From: CBDBBY01 sp965203215
Lineage (GTDB): Bacteria; Pseudomonadota; Alphaproteobacteria; Rhodobacterales; Rhodobacteraceae
Length of the DNA stretch: 64,000 nucleotides
Assembly (NCBI GenBank): GCA_965203215.1
Contig: CBDBBY010000001.1
Span: 1,860,001 to 1,924,000, forward strand
Direction: 5' to 3'
Shown: in pieces, positions 26,619 to 35,124 of the stretch
How the letters are laid out: every line of letters begins with the position of its first letter
Position numbering within the stretch: the stretch's first letter is position 1
Program-made: the position numbers and the translations under genes
Notes under the pieces: model-generated
Told to the model about the DNA's origin: nothing
The model's database searches: none
What the model saw: only the letters and a program-made list of their open reading frames with translations

Positions 26619-27545
26619 ATGCTTAGCGCAATTGAGCTTTGTGCAGGCGCGGGTGGTCTTTCTCTTGGATTGGAAAGTGCTGGATTCCAACCTGTAGCGC
26701 TGTTGGACAATGACCCCTATGCATGTGCTACCTTGCGAACAAATCGCCCCCTTTGGAACACTATAGAAGCCGACCTTAGAAGCATCGATCTTTCTCCGTG
26801 GCGGGGTGTAGACTTGCTTTCAGGAGGACTTCCGTGTCCGCCATATTCATTGGCGGGCAAACGGCTTGGTGCCGAGGACGAACGAGATCTCTTCCCGGCG
26901 ATGCTAAACATTGTAAGCGCAATTAGCCCGCGCGCAATTCTTGTCGAAAACGTCCGTGGCCTCATGCAATCAAAATTTGGCGACCTTCGAGATCGACTGG
27001 CGAGTGATCTATCGGAAATGGGATATCGGTCTTATTGGAAGCTGTTAAATGCAGCAGACTTCAACACGCCACAAAATCGGCATCGTTTATTTCTGATTGG
27101 ACTCAGAATTGATGTGAAGAGTGAACTGGAATGGCCTTTACCTACAGGGAATAAGCCAAAAACTGTCGGTGAAACCATTGGCGATCTCATGTCGGAGCAA
27201 GGCTGGAAAAATGCGGAGGCTTGGGCAGATAATGCCAACCGTATCGCGCCGACTATTGTTGGCGGATCCAAAAAGCATGGCGGCCCGGATCTTGGGCCAA
27301 CAAGTGTTCGTCGTGAATGGGCGTCGCTCGGCGTTGACGGTATGGGCGTCGCAAATTCTGCACCGAAGCCTGAATTCCACGGTGTGCCGCGGCTAACTGC
27401 TCGGATGATTGCCCGGATCCAGGGTTTTCCAGACAAGTGGAAGTTTTTTGGCGGAAAGACGCAGCAGTGCCGCCAGATTGGAAATGCTTTGCCTCCGCCA
27501 CTCGCCAAATCGGTTGCAGCGTCGTTGAGCGCATGTCTACGCTAA
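26619..27545 (+). CDS. DNA (cytosine-5) methyltransferase
   Basis: 308 residues from ATG at 26619 (a TTG two codons earlier is possible). Motif I is ELCAGAGGLSLGLESAGF, motif IV contains the catalytic C73 in GGLPCPPYSLAG, motif VI is ILVENVRG, motif VIII is NTPQNRHRLFLIG and motif X is CRQIGNALPPPLAKSVA. The enzyme transfers a methyl group from SAM to C5 of cytosine; its recognition sequence cannot be read from the protein. It is smaller than most restriction-linked enzymes, with a short target-recognition region (about 165-250). The last codons (CLR-stop) come from the end of an IS5-like relic, so the C-terminus may be slightly altered. No cognate endonuclease is adjacent. Confidence 0.9.
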   Translation: MLSAIELCAGAGGLSLGLESAGFQPVALLDNDPYACATLRTNRPLWNTIEADLRSIDLSPWRGVDLLSGGLPCPPYSLAGKRLGAEDERDLFPAMLNIVSAISPRAILVENVRGLMQSKFGDLRDRLASDLSEMGYRSYWKLLNAADFNTPQNRHRLFLIGLRIDVKSELEWPLPTGNKPKTVGETIGDLMSEQGWKNAEAWADNANRIAPTIVGGSKKHGGPDLGPTSVRREWASLGVDGMGVANSAPKPEFHGVPRLTARMIARIQGFPDKWKFFGGKTQQCRQIGNALPPPLAKSVAASLSACLR

Positions 27546-28141
27546 GTCGTAAATTGTTTCGACGATGGGCGCGAAATTCCGGAAGCTTGGAAACATCAAA
27601 TCGAGCTTGTCGAACCGCGTGAAGATGCTCCGGCAGCCCTTGAGTCTCCAGAACAGCCGTTCGACCTCGTGCCGGAGCTTACAGGTTTCCCGTTCGGCTT
27701 TCCGGTTCGCCTTTGGCGGCACGACCGGCGTCATCCCCATCTCCTCGACAAGGCGGCGGGCCTTTTCGCCTTCGCAGGCATGATCTATCGCCAGAAGCGC
27801 GTTCGCGACCGGCTCGTCCCGGATCTCCAGCAGGACGCTGCCTTCGGGCGCGTCGTAGACATGGCCGCCGGACAGGCGGAAAATCATTGCTTTCCGGTCA
27901 CTTGCCGAGATCTTGTGGATCTCTTACTACATCCGCCGTGCGACTCGCCGATGCCTTGCGGCCCGGTGCCGTCGGGATACACCTTGACGCTGGTGCTGCG
28001 GAGAGACCGAAGCAGTCCACATCTTTTCCGACTACATACTGCTTCCGAAGCGCGGTGAACAGCCGGTCGAGCACGCCGCTACGGAACCAGCGGCGAAACC
28101 GGGCCTAGACCGATTGCCAATTGCCGAAGCGTTTCGGCAGA
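27531..28141 (-). pseudogene. IS5-family transposase relic
   Basis: The C-terminal half is still open (27537-27887): MIFRLSGGHVYDAPEGSVLL, AIDHACEGEKARRLVEEMGM and KLRHEVERLFWRLKG. The N-terminal half up to 28141 is shifted and interrupted. It is a relative of the intact IS5 at 7730-8603. The end TGTCTACGCTAAG at about 27535 corresponds to the IS5 terminal repeat and overlaps the 3' end of the methyltransferase gene. Confidence 0.85.
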
Positions 28142-28153
28142 GCGGTGCGTCTC

Positions 28154-28556
28154 ACATTTTGGCATGAAACTTTTCTCCCGTTGGGCACACCTCACCCTCT
28201 CCTCAACTGTGCCGGGGTCGAACGGCGTCTGCGGGCTTTTGCTCCCGGAACCGGGATGGCGTTCGCCGGGAGACCCCCGTTTCGGCCCGCTAGCCGTCCC
28301 ATTATGCAGAGCGTGGCTTGCGTCAGGCCAGTCGTGTCGCCGCCCGTCCGGCGGCCGGATGTTCAAAGCTGCAGTCCCTCATCCGTTGCGGGCCGACAAT
28401 TCCGCAGGTTTGGCCGGGCATGTCAAGCACCGGCCTTGAAACCCGTCGCGCTGGGGCGGACGGCATTCATTCGGTATTGAGCGGTCGAAGAGATAGCGGC
28501 GAAATCCGTTTCATGATCAGAGGCGGGCGGCCAAAGGCCGATCAAGCGGTTGTTTT
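28154..28556. repeat. Inverted repeat R3, right arm
   Basis: Reverse-complement partner of 26093-26508; see the pairing given there. It lies between the IS5 relic and an ISKra4 deletion derivative. Confidence 0.75.
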
Positions 28557-28805
28557 TGGTGAAGTCCATTCTGCGCTTTGGCACAGTATCCGTTTTCAGT
28601 GTTCCGAGGGTCGCAATCGCGGCCTGCACGCTTCACCATGGATTGGTGCCGGGGGAGGCTGCCGAGTACCCGCGAACGGCAGGTACCAGCGCTTAGCTCG
28701 GGGTCAGACGCTCCCTCGAAAACTTGCGTTGGCCGGACCTTCTCGAACGGAGGGCTTGCATGCCACGTCGTATCCGATCGACCAAAACAAATGAGACGCA
28801 CCCAA
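28557..28805 (+). mobile_element. ISKra4-derived internal-deletion element
   Basis: About 250 bp. The left part (GTTCCGAGGGTCGCAATCGC onward) follows the 5' leader of the intact element at 45260-45345. The right part (CTCGAAAACTTGCGTTGGCC to GAGACGCACCC) follows its 3' end, including the right terminal sequence. The whole transposase centre is missing, as in a MITE. Confidence 0.7.
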
Positions 28806-28867
28806 TTCAATTCCTATTGGAGAAGCCAAATTTTGAGAGCGATTGACTGCAATTTTTTATCCAGAAT

Positions 28868-30064
28868 TCAAGGATTCCCAGCGAGCCAAGCATCGTATCC
28901 CTCGGCTGGATCATCAACTTTATAGCCGGCTTGGCGAAGCAAATCCTTTGTTTCTCCGATCATTTGCGTAAGTAGATCTTCATCATCGCTAAGGATCTCA
29001 TCAACGTTCTCAATTTCATTAGTACTCTCAAGTGCGCTTATATGATCTTCTATACTAATATTCTCCTGTTCGTTTTGACTTGGATTCCTTGTCAAACCGG
29101 TCTCATCGGTTATCGACATAGGTATTGGATTGAATTGAAAGCAGAGAGAAACCATGTTGGGTGTTAAAGGCGGACGACCAAACGTGGAATAACAAAATGA
29201 TTTCATAATTTTAACCCGGTAATGTCCCTGTTCACCTAGATGAATAAGCCACTTCGTTAAACCCAAGCTCACCAGTGACAGAAACTCCTTGCTGTTACAG
29301 GAACTAATTCGATCTACATATTCTCGGAAGCTTTCTCCTTGGTTAAATTGATTACCTATCTCGTTGGCGAACTCATCACTATTCGTTGTATTCTGCTCTA
29401 TCTGATTACGTATAGCACTGAGGCTCTCATTTGAGATTGAATCTATTTGAATGGGCGAAGTCAAGAACAACACCCATGAATCACGGCAATTATTAATCTG
29501 ATAATTTGTTAAGTGTCGGATTGTATCAATCAAGCGACCGGTAACATTTCTATCTCTATGCGCAATTGGGTTACAGGCATCAATGTTAATTGCATCATAT
29601 GTACCGCCATGGGACAATGCAACATGTGCTTCAGAATTGTGTCGTTGAATATCTTGAATCGGCGCGATTACAACTTTGGACCTACGAGCCACGCATTCAG
29701 TTCGGGAAGTTTCAAATTCACTAACATTTCGACGAAGCCGTTCACTCTCTTCCTCGTTAGCTTTGCAAAATCCCAAGTAATGTAGCTTAACACGCTCCGA
29801 CTCACAAATATCAGCTACAAGTCTTACGTCAAGCAAGTCTGGCCCTGGTAGAGTTAAATAGCTAAAGGGTCTACCCTCACGAAGAATATTATTACGGTTG
29901 ATTATATCTCTAATGTGCGAAACCCACTGTTTCTTACGAACAAATTGCTTTCTAGGTCTATGCCAAGGTGCAAAGTCAAGACGCGCCGGGGTTATAAGGT
30001 CAATATGCTCAAGTTCGGGTGGTTGAACGTAAGTCTCAAGATCCTGCTCCGTTTCAATACTCAT
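28868..30064 (-). CDS. Unknown partner of the GHKL ATPase (defence-like operon)
   Basis: 398 residues, AT-rich. The N-terminal half has an alpha/beta character: FSYLTLPGPDLLDVRLVADI, VKLHYLGFCKANEEE and the acidic block YDAINIDACNP. This resembles a Rossmann-like or nuclease-like core, but no catalytic motif is certain. The C-terminal 100 residues are acidic (NEIENVDEILSDDEDLL). The ATG at 30064 overlaps the stop of the upstream GHKL gene by 4 nt (ATGA), so the pair is translationally coupled. I think similar proteins occur next to HATPase proteins in other genomes, but that is recollection, not a search. Function unknown; a role in anti-phage defence is inferred from pairing and base composition. 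Confidence 0.6.
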   Translation of the reverse strand: MSIETEQDLETYVQPPELEHIDLITPARLDFAPWHRPRKQFVRKKQWVSHIRDIINRNNILREGRPFSYLTLPGPDLLDVRLVADICESERVKLHYLGFCKANEEESERLRRNVSEFETSRTECVARRSKVVIAPIQDIQRHNSEAHVALSHGGTYDAINIDACNPIAHRDRNVTGRLIDTIRHLTNYQINNCRDSWVLFLTSPIQIDSISNESLSAIRNQIEQNTTNSDEFANEIGNQFNQGESFREYVDRISSCNSKEFLSLVSLGLTKWLIHLGEQGHYRVKIMKSFCYSTFGRPPLTPNMVSLCFQFNPIPMSITDETGLTRNPSQNEQENISIEDHISALESTNEIENVDEILSDDEDLLTQMIGETKDLLRQAGYKVDDPAEGYDAWLAGNP

Positions 30065-31980
30065 AAATTAGACTCAAACAACTTTATCAAATCGGAGATC
30101 AACTCAGCACGACCGCTATCGTCTAATCCATCCAAGACTCCGTGAGCATCCAAAACTACCGATACGGCTTCAATTAACTGGGCATTCACAGCAACTCCCT
30201 TAGTATTTTCTTCACCAGTCCATCGAACTGGATTGCTCCCGACCATCATTGGTAGTGAGATACCAGCGCCCGAATCTTCAAACTTCACATCAGGAACATC
30301 CAATGAGTCCCCCCGCATCTTCGTCCAAACACGACCAGCGTGATCCTGCAGTCTATTGGACGCAATAATCCTCTGCTCTTCAGATCGTTTTTTTCGCGCG
30401 TCTGCCCCGATCTTCTTATGCTGTGTTGCAAACTGCCTGAATGCGTTGTGGAGCCATTTTTGGATATACAGATAGTGAGGGTGACTTGTATTGAATGATT
30501 CCCTATCAATATTGAGTGCTCCATCGAGCCCCTTGTTAACAAAAATTTCAGCAGTAACCTGGCGTTTCCTTGTCTGTTCCGAAACCTGATAATTAAGAAA
30601 TTCTGGATCAAAAAGAGTCCCGCTAGCACCATTTATTCTAATAAGAGTGCCAACACTCTCCTTGGGCACAACTTTTGAATTCCAATAAAGATATGCTTCA
30701 AACGTAAGAGTTCCACCTGATCTATTTGGTGAAGAGCCACCAAAATTCGTATCCACTTGACCTATGAAAAAAAGAGGGCGTTTAATTGGAGAAGAGGCAT
30801 TCAGTTTAGCAGATAATTTTATCGGCCGACGAAGTTCAACAGCATCAATGTGAACGGAAAATTTTCCCAAAGGGTCCGTTGATCCCGATTTAAGGCAAAA
30901 GTGATTTTTTATAGACTCAGAACACGAGAGTTGAACTTCAGTTGCCGAGCCCTTTGGTTCATTCGACACCTTGTAAATGCTAATTGCTGAGTCCGAACTA
31001 AGATGAAAAGGATGTTCGAACAAGTATTGCACAGGGCAAGCTAGGCTCAATCGCCAAAGCATCTGTAAATAGCTATCGAAATGGCTAAGGTTGGCTTGTT
31101 CACGCGCACTACGACTTACGTTGATTGCAGCATCGAAGAACTTTTCAAATTTGATCAATGGGTCATCGTTAGAGGACCAAGGAAGCTGCGAGCTTTGAAC
31201 AAGCTCACTCTTTTGATTAACGCGACCAATATGGTACTTTGGCTTTAGTACTACATCCACAAGGCCGGTTTCCGGATTGTTACGAGCGTCTTCATATTCA
31301 TCACAAGCAGACCAGATATCACTACTTTGGAGTTTTTGCCTGATTGCAGGTCGAATTGACGTTAGGATTATTGTAGTCCCATGCGTTCTTGTTTCCCCAG
31401 TTTCTTCAGCGATCACCTTGTATTTACCGCTAATGCTTTCCCGCTCGTTTGCGTCTGTCAGCGCGTCTTCTTGGAATGTATTTAGCCTAATCGTAGCAGA
31501 AATACGTTTCGTAGCACCTCGGTGCTTACTGATGATTTGAAACTGTTGAGTGAGCTGTGCAACTGCAAATAATCCAATCCCAATTTTCCCAATCAGTTTG
31601 CGCCCAGCTGGGCTCAAGGTTGCATCGTGTTCATTCGCAGTCCCAAGTTCCTTACCGCGCTTTGTTCTCTTCGAACTTCCTCCAATGTGCAGTAGCAGAT
31701 GCTCAAAAACATTTTGATCCATACCGTTGCCGTCATCCCAAACACGAATCTCTTTAAAAAATGGGTAATCGCAATCGATAGACACTCTAGTCGCGTCAGC
31801 ATCATAGGCGTTGGAAATTAGCTCACGAAAGGCGGACCAAGGTTCACGATATATGCCGTCGGTGACCCTTGCGATAATGCGGTTGTCCGTTTGAAGATCA
31901 CCCTCAACAGGCTGTCCAGTTTCGGCGCTTCCTCCAATCCTATTTGACAGATCACCGTCTTCGTAGATCACCAGCACCAT
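30061..31980 (-). CDS. GHKL (HSP90/MORC-like) ATPase
   Basis: 639 residues. The Bergerat ATP fold is clear: N-box AFRELISNAYDADATRVSID (about residues 49-68), G1 VWDDGNGMDQ, G2 LIGKIGIGLFAVAQ and a G3-like GTTIILTSIRP. The remaining 400 residues are unrecognised and beta-rich. Such proteins are ATP-driven clamps: HSP90, MutL, topoisomerase VI B and MORC are relatives. In bacterial defence islands GHKL ATPases often accompany a second effector gene. It starts at ATG 31980 and overlaps the partner gene by 4 nt. The gene pair is AT-rich compared with its neighbours, pointing to transfer. Confidence 0.8.
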   Translation of the reverse strand: MVLVIYEDGDLSNRIGGSAETGQPVEGDLQTDNRIIARVTDGIYREPWSAFRELISNAYDADATRVSIDCDYPFFKEIRVWDDGNGMDQNVFEHLLLHIGGSSKRTKRGKELGTANEHDATLSPAGRKLIGKIGIGLFAVAQLTQQFQIISKHRGATKRISATIRLNTFQEDALTDANERESISGKYKVIAEETGETRTHGTTIILTSIRPAIRQKLQSSDIWSACDEYEDARNNPETGLVDVVLKPKYHIGRVNQKSELVQSSQLPWSSNDDPLIKFEKFFDAAINVSRSAREQANLSHFDSYLQMLWRLSLACPVQYLFEHPFHLSSDSAISIYKVSNEPKGSATEVQLSCSESIKNHFCLKSGSTDPLGKFSVHIDAVELRRPIKLSAKLNASSPIKRPLFFIGQVDTNFGGSSPNRSGGTLTFEAYLYWNSKVVPKESVGTLIRINGASGTLFDPEFLNYQVSEQTRKRQVTAEIFVNKGLDGALNIDRESFNTSHPHYLYIQKWLHNAFRQFATQHKKIGADARKKRSEEQRIIASNRLQDHAGRVWTKMRGDSLDVPDVKFEDSGAGISLPMMVGSNPVRWTGEENTKGVAVNAQLIEAVSVVLDAHGVLDGLDDSGRAELISDLIKLFESNL

Positions 31981-32069
31981 CCTTAGTTCAACGTCTCGTC
32001 GGAAAAGACAATATACTGTATTCTTTTAAATTGAAATACGCTTTTTTGGTTCAGCCAACGCGATTGCGT

Positions 32070-32148
32070 TCGGGCGCCCCTTGTGACACGGGTTTTTCCT
32101 TGTCCAGCTCCAGACGTCGGGTCAAGCGATGTCGCGTGTCCGGCCTGT
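32070..32148 (+). repeat. Dispersed repeat R1, copy 3
   Basis: GGGCGCCCCTTGTGACACGG, TTTTTCCTTGTCCAGCTCCA, GACGTCGGGTCAAGCGATGT and CGCGTGTCCGGCCTG; same order as in copies 1 and 2. It lies just upstream of the GHKL operon, at the edge of the AT-rich island. Confidence 0.75.
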
Positions 32149-32434
32149 TTGATGCAGCAAAATTCCTTACGCTGGCCTGTATGGAGATGCGCGGTCCGGG
32201 TCCATATCGCATTGGCGCGCTTCAAAGCGCTTCAATCACCCCAGTACTTTCTGTATCTCAACCATGATATCGGGTACCCGTCGCCGGCCTTGGCCAAGAC
32301 CGGCGACGGGGCGGTGCACGGCGTCAGTACTTTGTGGCTTGACCACGCACGAGAGCAAGCCGACACCGCCTCTCTTCATCGTCTCGAACAGTTGATTGCG
32401 GCCATCAAGGACCGCGCACCGGAAGGAAGAGAGA

Positions 32435-32635
32435 ATGAATACTGCAACACATCCGGAGATCATTGGCTTGGACGTCTCGCGCGATTGGCTCGACATCCAT
32501 TGCTTGAGCGACGACCGCCGGATTCGCCTGCCGAACACGGACGAAGGCCATTCGAAGCTGGAGGCGGTCGCCGGCGACAGGGAGGCTCTGGTCTGCTTCG
32601 AGGCCGCGGGCGGCCACGAATGGCGTCTTTGGGCG
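32435..32635 (+). pseudogene. IS110-family transposase, 5' fragment
   Basis: Starts at ATG 32435 behind GGAAGGAAGAGAGA and reads EIIGLDVSRDWLDIHCLSDD (first DEDD Asp), LPNTDEGHSKLEAVAG and VCFEAAGGHEWRLWA. This is the N-terminal RuvC-like part of IS110/IS1111 transposases. The IS4-type element cuts it at about 32635, and no 3' part was found on the other side. The 280 bp upstream, with a GC-rich inverted repeat near 32279-32312, is the likely IS110 5' non-coding end. Confidence 0.85.
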
Positions 32636-35080
32636 AGCCTAGAGCTACCGAGTCATGACAAGTCATGCATCACGACAGCATTTCCGTCCTCCCGGAGGGC
32701 ATGCCTTCGGCCGGCCTTGAAGCCGATCCGATGGCCCATCGCCGCGCTTCCCAGCCTCGTCCGGCCGTGCCACATGACCTGGTGCCCGGGGTCCGGATCG
32801 TGCTTTCGGGCGCGGTGTCCGCCGAGATGGGCGACGAGCCGCACGGCGTCTCCCAGCCGGTCCGGGGCGGACAGGCCGTGCTCGTCGGCGTAGCTGGCCA
32901 GGAAGTCCAGCTCGTGGCCGGTGAACATCATCTCCGGCCCGCAGTCGGGCACCTGGCGGCCGAGCAGCGTCATCACCATGATGCGCCAGGCGATGACGGC
33001 GTTGACGGCGACCGCCCTCTGCAGCCGGTCGGCGGTGCGGAACAGGAGGAACTCGGTCCGGCATCCCGATTTGAGCACGCGGAAGAAATCCTCGATCCTC
33101 CATCTCTGGAGATAGTGGCCGACAACTTCGGCGGCGTCCTTGGCGGTCCGGACGTCGAGCGTGGTCAGCAGCCGCCACTCCGTCGGGGCCTCTCCGTCGG
33201 GCGGGGCGGTCTCGACGACATGCACCGCGGACACGGCCGCCGGCTCGGCTCCCGCGACCGCGCCGGTCGCCGGCAGGACCGCGCGGCGGACGCGCAGCTC
33301 GCAGCAGGCCAGCCGCTTGCGCCGGGCGGGGCGGGCCTTCCGTCCGCTCGACTTGGGCCTCGCCGCCAGGCCGTCGATCTCGACGTCGATCAAGCCGTCC
33401 GGCGCGCCGCCGGCCATCAGGGCGAACAGCTTCGGCCGGCGCGGGCCGAGCGACCGGTCGTGCCTCGCCCGGACCAGCAGCTCCACCCGCGGATCGCGCC
33501 GCTGCGCGTCGAACATCTCGAAGCAGTCCGCCTCCCGGTCGCACACCGCGATCACGCGGGTGCCGCGGCTGACTTCGCGGACCGCTTTGGCGGTGTCGGC
33601 GAAGCCGTCCAGCCACCGCCTGGTCCTCCGCCGCTCCATGGCCTCCGGCGGGCGGGCCTTCGTCGAATCGAAGCCCAGCCGAAGGACGCCGAGCGGCAGG
33701 CCCGACTCCGTCACCGCCAGCGTCGCGTGCAGATGCAGCCCGAGGCTCTTCGCGCCGGTCCGGTTCGCGCCGACCACCTCGAGCCCCTCGCAGCCCGGAC
33801 GGGTGGCGAAGTTCAGGCTGGTCCCGTCCTGGATCGCCAGAACCGTGCGCTGGCCGCGGATCCTGCGGACGCTGCGCTCGCGGTGCGGCGCGAGGATGGA
33901 CCGCACCTTGACCGCCGAGTCCGCCGGCATCTCGATCAGCCGGTAGAACGCGTTGATCGCCGTGCGGTCGCTCGCGCTGTTCGCGTTGATCTTGCGGCCC
34001 GGAACCGCCCCGAGAAGATCGGCGCTCTTCACCAGCCGCGCCGAAAGACGCTTGTCGCCCAAGGGAGCCCCTCCGAACTCGTTCTGCGCCCACTCCGCCG
34101 CGCTCAGCCCCTCGCCCGGCTCCAAGGCCGGCGCGTGCTCGACATGCGGCACTCCGAGCCTCCGGCGCCAGCCGGGGTCGAGCGGACGCATGAACACCGC
34201 CTTCGCCGTCTCCGGGAACCGCCTCGCGGCGTCCTGCCGGCCGCGCCCGGCCGTCTCGCCGACGCGCAGGAAGCCGACGGCCCGCAGGCAGCTCCCGTCA
34301 TAGCCCGGATCGACGAAGCTCTCAACCAGCCAAGGCCGGAATCCGTAGCGCGCCTCGAAATCCCGGGGCAGCCGCCGCAGGACGCGCCCGAGCAGATGGC
34401 TGGCCAGATGCGGACAGCGCGCCGACGGGCGGATCAGGAAGCGGCTCAGGCAGACCACCCGGTCGAGATGCTCCCGCCGCCGCTCGTCGCTCCATGCCAT
34501 CCAGCGGTCGCGGGCGGCCGCCCGGAGCGCGGCGGCGGAAAACCCCGCCGCGCCGAGCCAGCCGTGCTCCGAGCCGAAAAGGTAGCGGACCTGGCAGCCG
34601 GCGAAGGTCGCCAGCCCGCGAGGATGCTCGCGCGCGATCAGCGTGTTCCACACGGCGCGGTCCGACGCCGACGACGCGGCCGCGATCTCGAGGCCGCGGA
34701 TTTGCGACGGATGCGGCGGAACGCCGGACGGCTCCTCGACCCCGTCCGGAAGCAGGCGCGGCGTCCGGTCGACCGCCTCGGCGGCCGGAGGCGGAAGGAC
34801 GATCCCCGGATCCTCCCCGGCCAGCGTCGAAAGCGCCTTCAGGCATCCCGACACCTGAAGCCGGCCGGCCGCGTCGACAAACGAGAACTCCCGGCAGATC
34901 CGGCGCCCGAAGGCCCGGCGGCTGCCGAACCGCTCCTGCGACAGAATCGCGGCGACCCGCTCGCGCTCCGCCGCGCCGCGCAAGACGCGGCTGATCTGGG
35001 ACTGTGCCATGGCCGAATCGGATACACCGCCGGAAACGCGTTGTCCAGCACTTTTTATCGTGACATGGTAGGGCTAGGCT
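32636..35080 (-). mobile_element. IS4-type element carrying a DruA-transposase fusion
   Basis: The likely ends are AGCCTAGagCTACC at 32636 and the reverse complement of AGCCTAGccCTACC ending at 35080. They continue as an imperfect inverted repeat of about 25 bp (19 matches by eye). It is 2.4 kb with a single gene. No target-site duplication could be identified, so the flanks may have been rearranged. Confidence 0.75.
32653..35010 (-). CDS. IS4-family transposase with N-terminal DruA (DUF4338)-like domain
   Basis: 785 residues, much longer than a normal IS4/IS50 transposase (about 450). Residues about 1-290 resemble the Druantia DruA/DUF4338 family: SFVDAAGRLQVSGCLKALST, VWNTLIAREHPRG, AGCQVRYLFGSEHGWLGAAG and GYDGSCLRAVGFLRVGET. 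From about 320 on it is a Tn5-type transposase: WAQNEFGGAPLGDKRLSARL, AIQDGTSLNF (Asp), AVCDREADCFEMF (Asp) and YLQRWRIEDFFRVLKSG (Y-R-E-K signature with Glu). The frame is intact from an ATG at 35010. Known: DruA is the marker of the Druantia anti-phage system. Inferred: here the domain serves DNA or RNA binding during transposition. Confidence 0.85.
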   Translation of the reverse strand: MAQSQISRVLRGAAERERVAAILSQERFGSRRAFGRRICREFSFVDAAGRLQVSGCLKALSTLAGEDPGIVLPPPAAEAVDRTPRLLPDGVEEPSGVPPHPSQIRGLEIAAASSASDRAVWNTLIAREHPRGLATFAGCQVRYLFGSEHGWLGAAGFSAAALRAAARDRWMAWSDERRREHLDRVVCLSRFLIRPSARCPHLASHLLGRVLRRLPRDFEARYGFRPWLVESFVDPGYDGSCLRAVGFLRVGETAGRGRQDAARRFPETAKAVFMRPLDPGWRRRLGVPHVEHAPALEPGEGLSAAEWAQNEFGGAPLGDKRLSARLVKSADLLGAVPGRKINANSASDRTAINAFYRLIEMPADSAVKVRSILAPHRERSVRRIRGQRTVLAIQDGTSLNFATRPGCEGLEVVGANRTGAKSLGLHLHATLAVTESGLPLGVLRLGFDSTKARPPEAMERRRTRRWLDGFADTAKAVREVSRGTRVIAVCDREADCFEMFDAQRRDPRVELLVRARHDRSLGPRRPKLFALMAGGAPDGLIDVEIDGLAARPKSSGRKARPARRKRLACCELRVRRAVLPATGAVAGAEPAAVSAVHVVETAPPDGEAPTEWRLLTTLDVRTAKDAAEVVGHYLQRWRIEDFFRVLKSGCRTEFLLFRTADRLQRAVAVNAVIAWRIMVMTLLGRQVPDCGPEMMFTGHELDFLASYADEHGLSAPDRLGDAVRLVAHLGGHRARKHDPDPGHQVMWHGRTRLGSAAMGHRIGFKAGRRHALREDGNAVVMHDLS

Positions 35081-35124
35081 GCTCACAGCCGGGTGGATGC
35101 GCCAACTCGTCAGGGTGAACGCAC

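Noticed and set aside
32636..35080. Target-site duplication of the IS4-type element
   Set aside because: AGCCTAG (left) and CTAGGCT (right) are inverted, not direct, and belong to the terminal repeat; flanks outside do not match.
32665..35118. An 817-codon plus-strand open frame
   Set aside because: Antisense to the DruA-IS4 transposase; composition is Arg/Pro/Ala-rich with no family motif.
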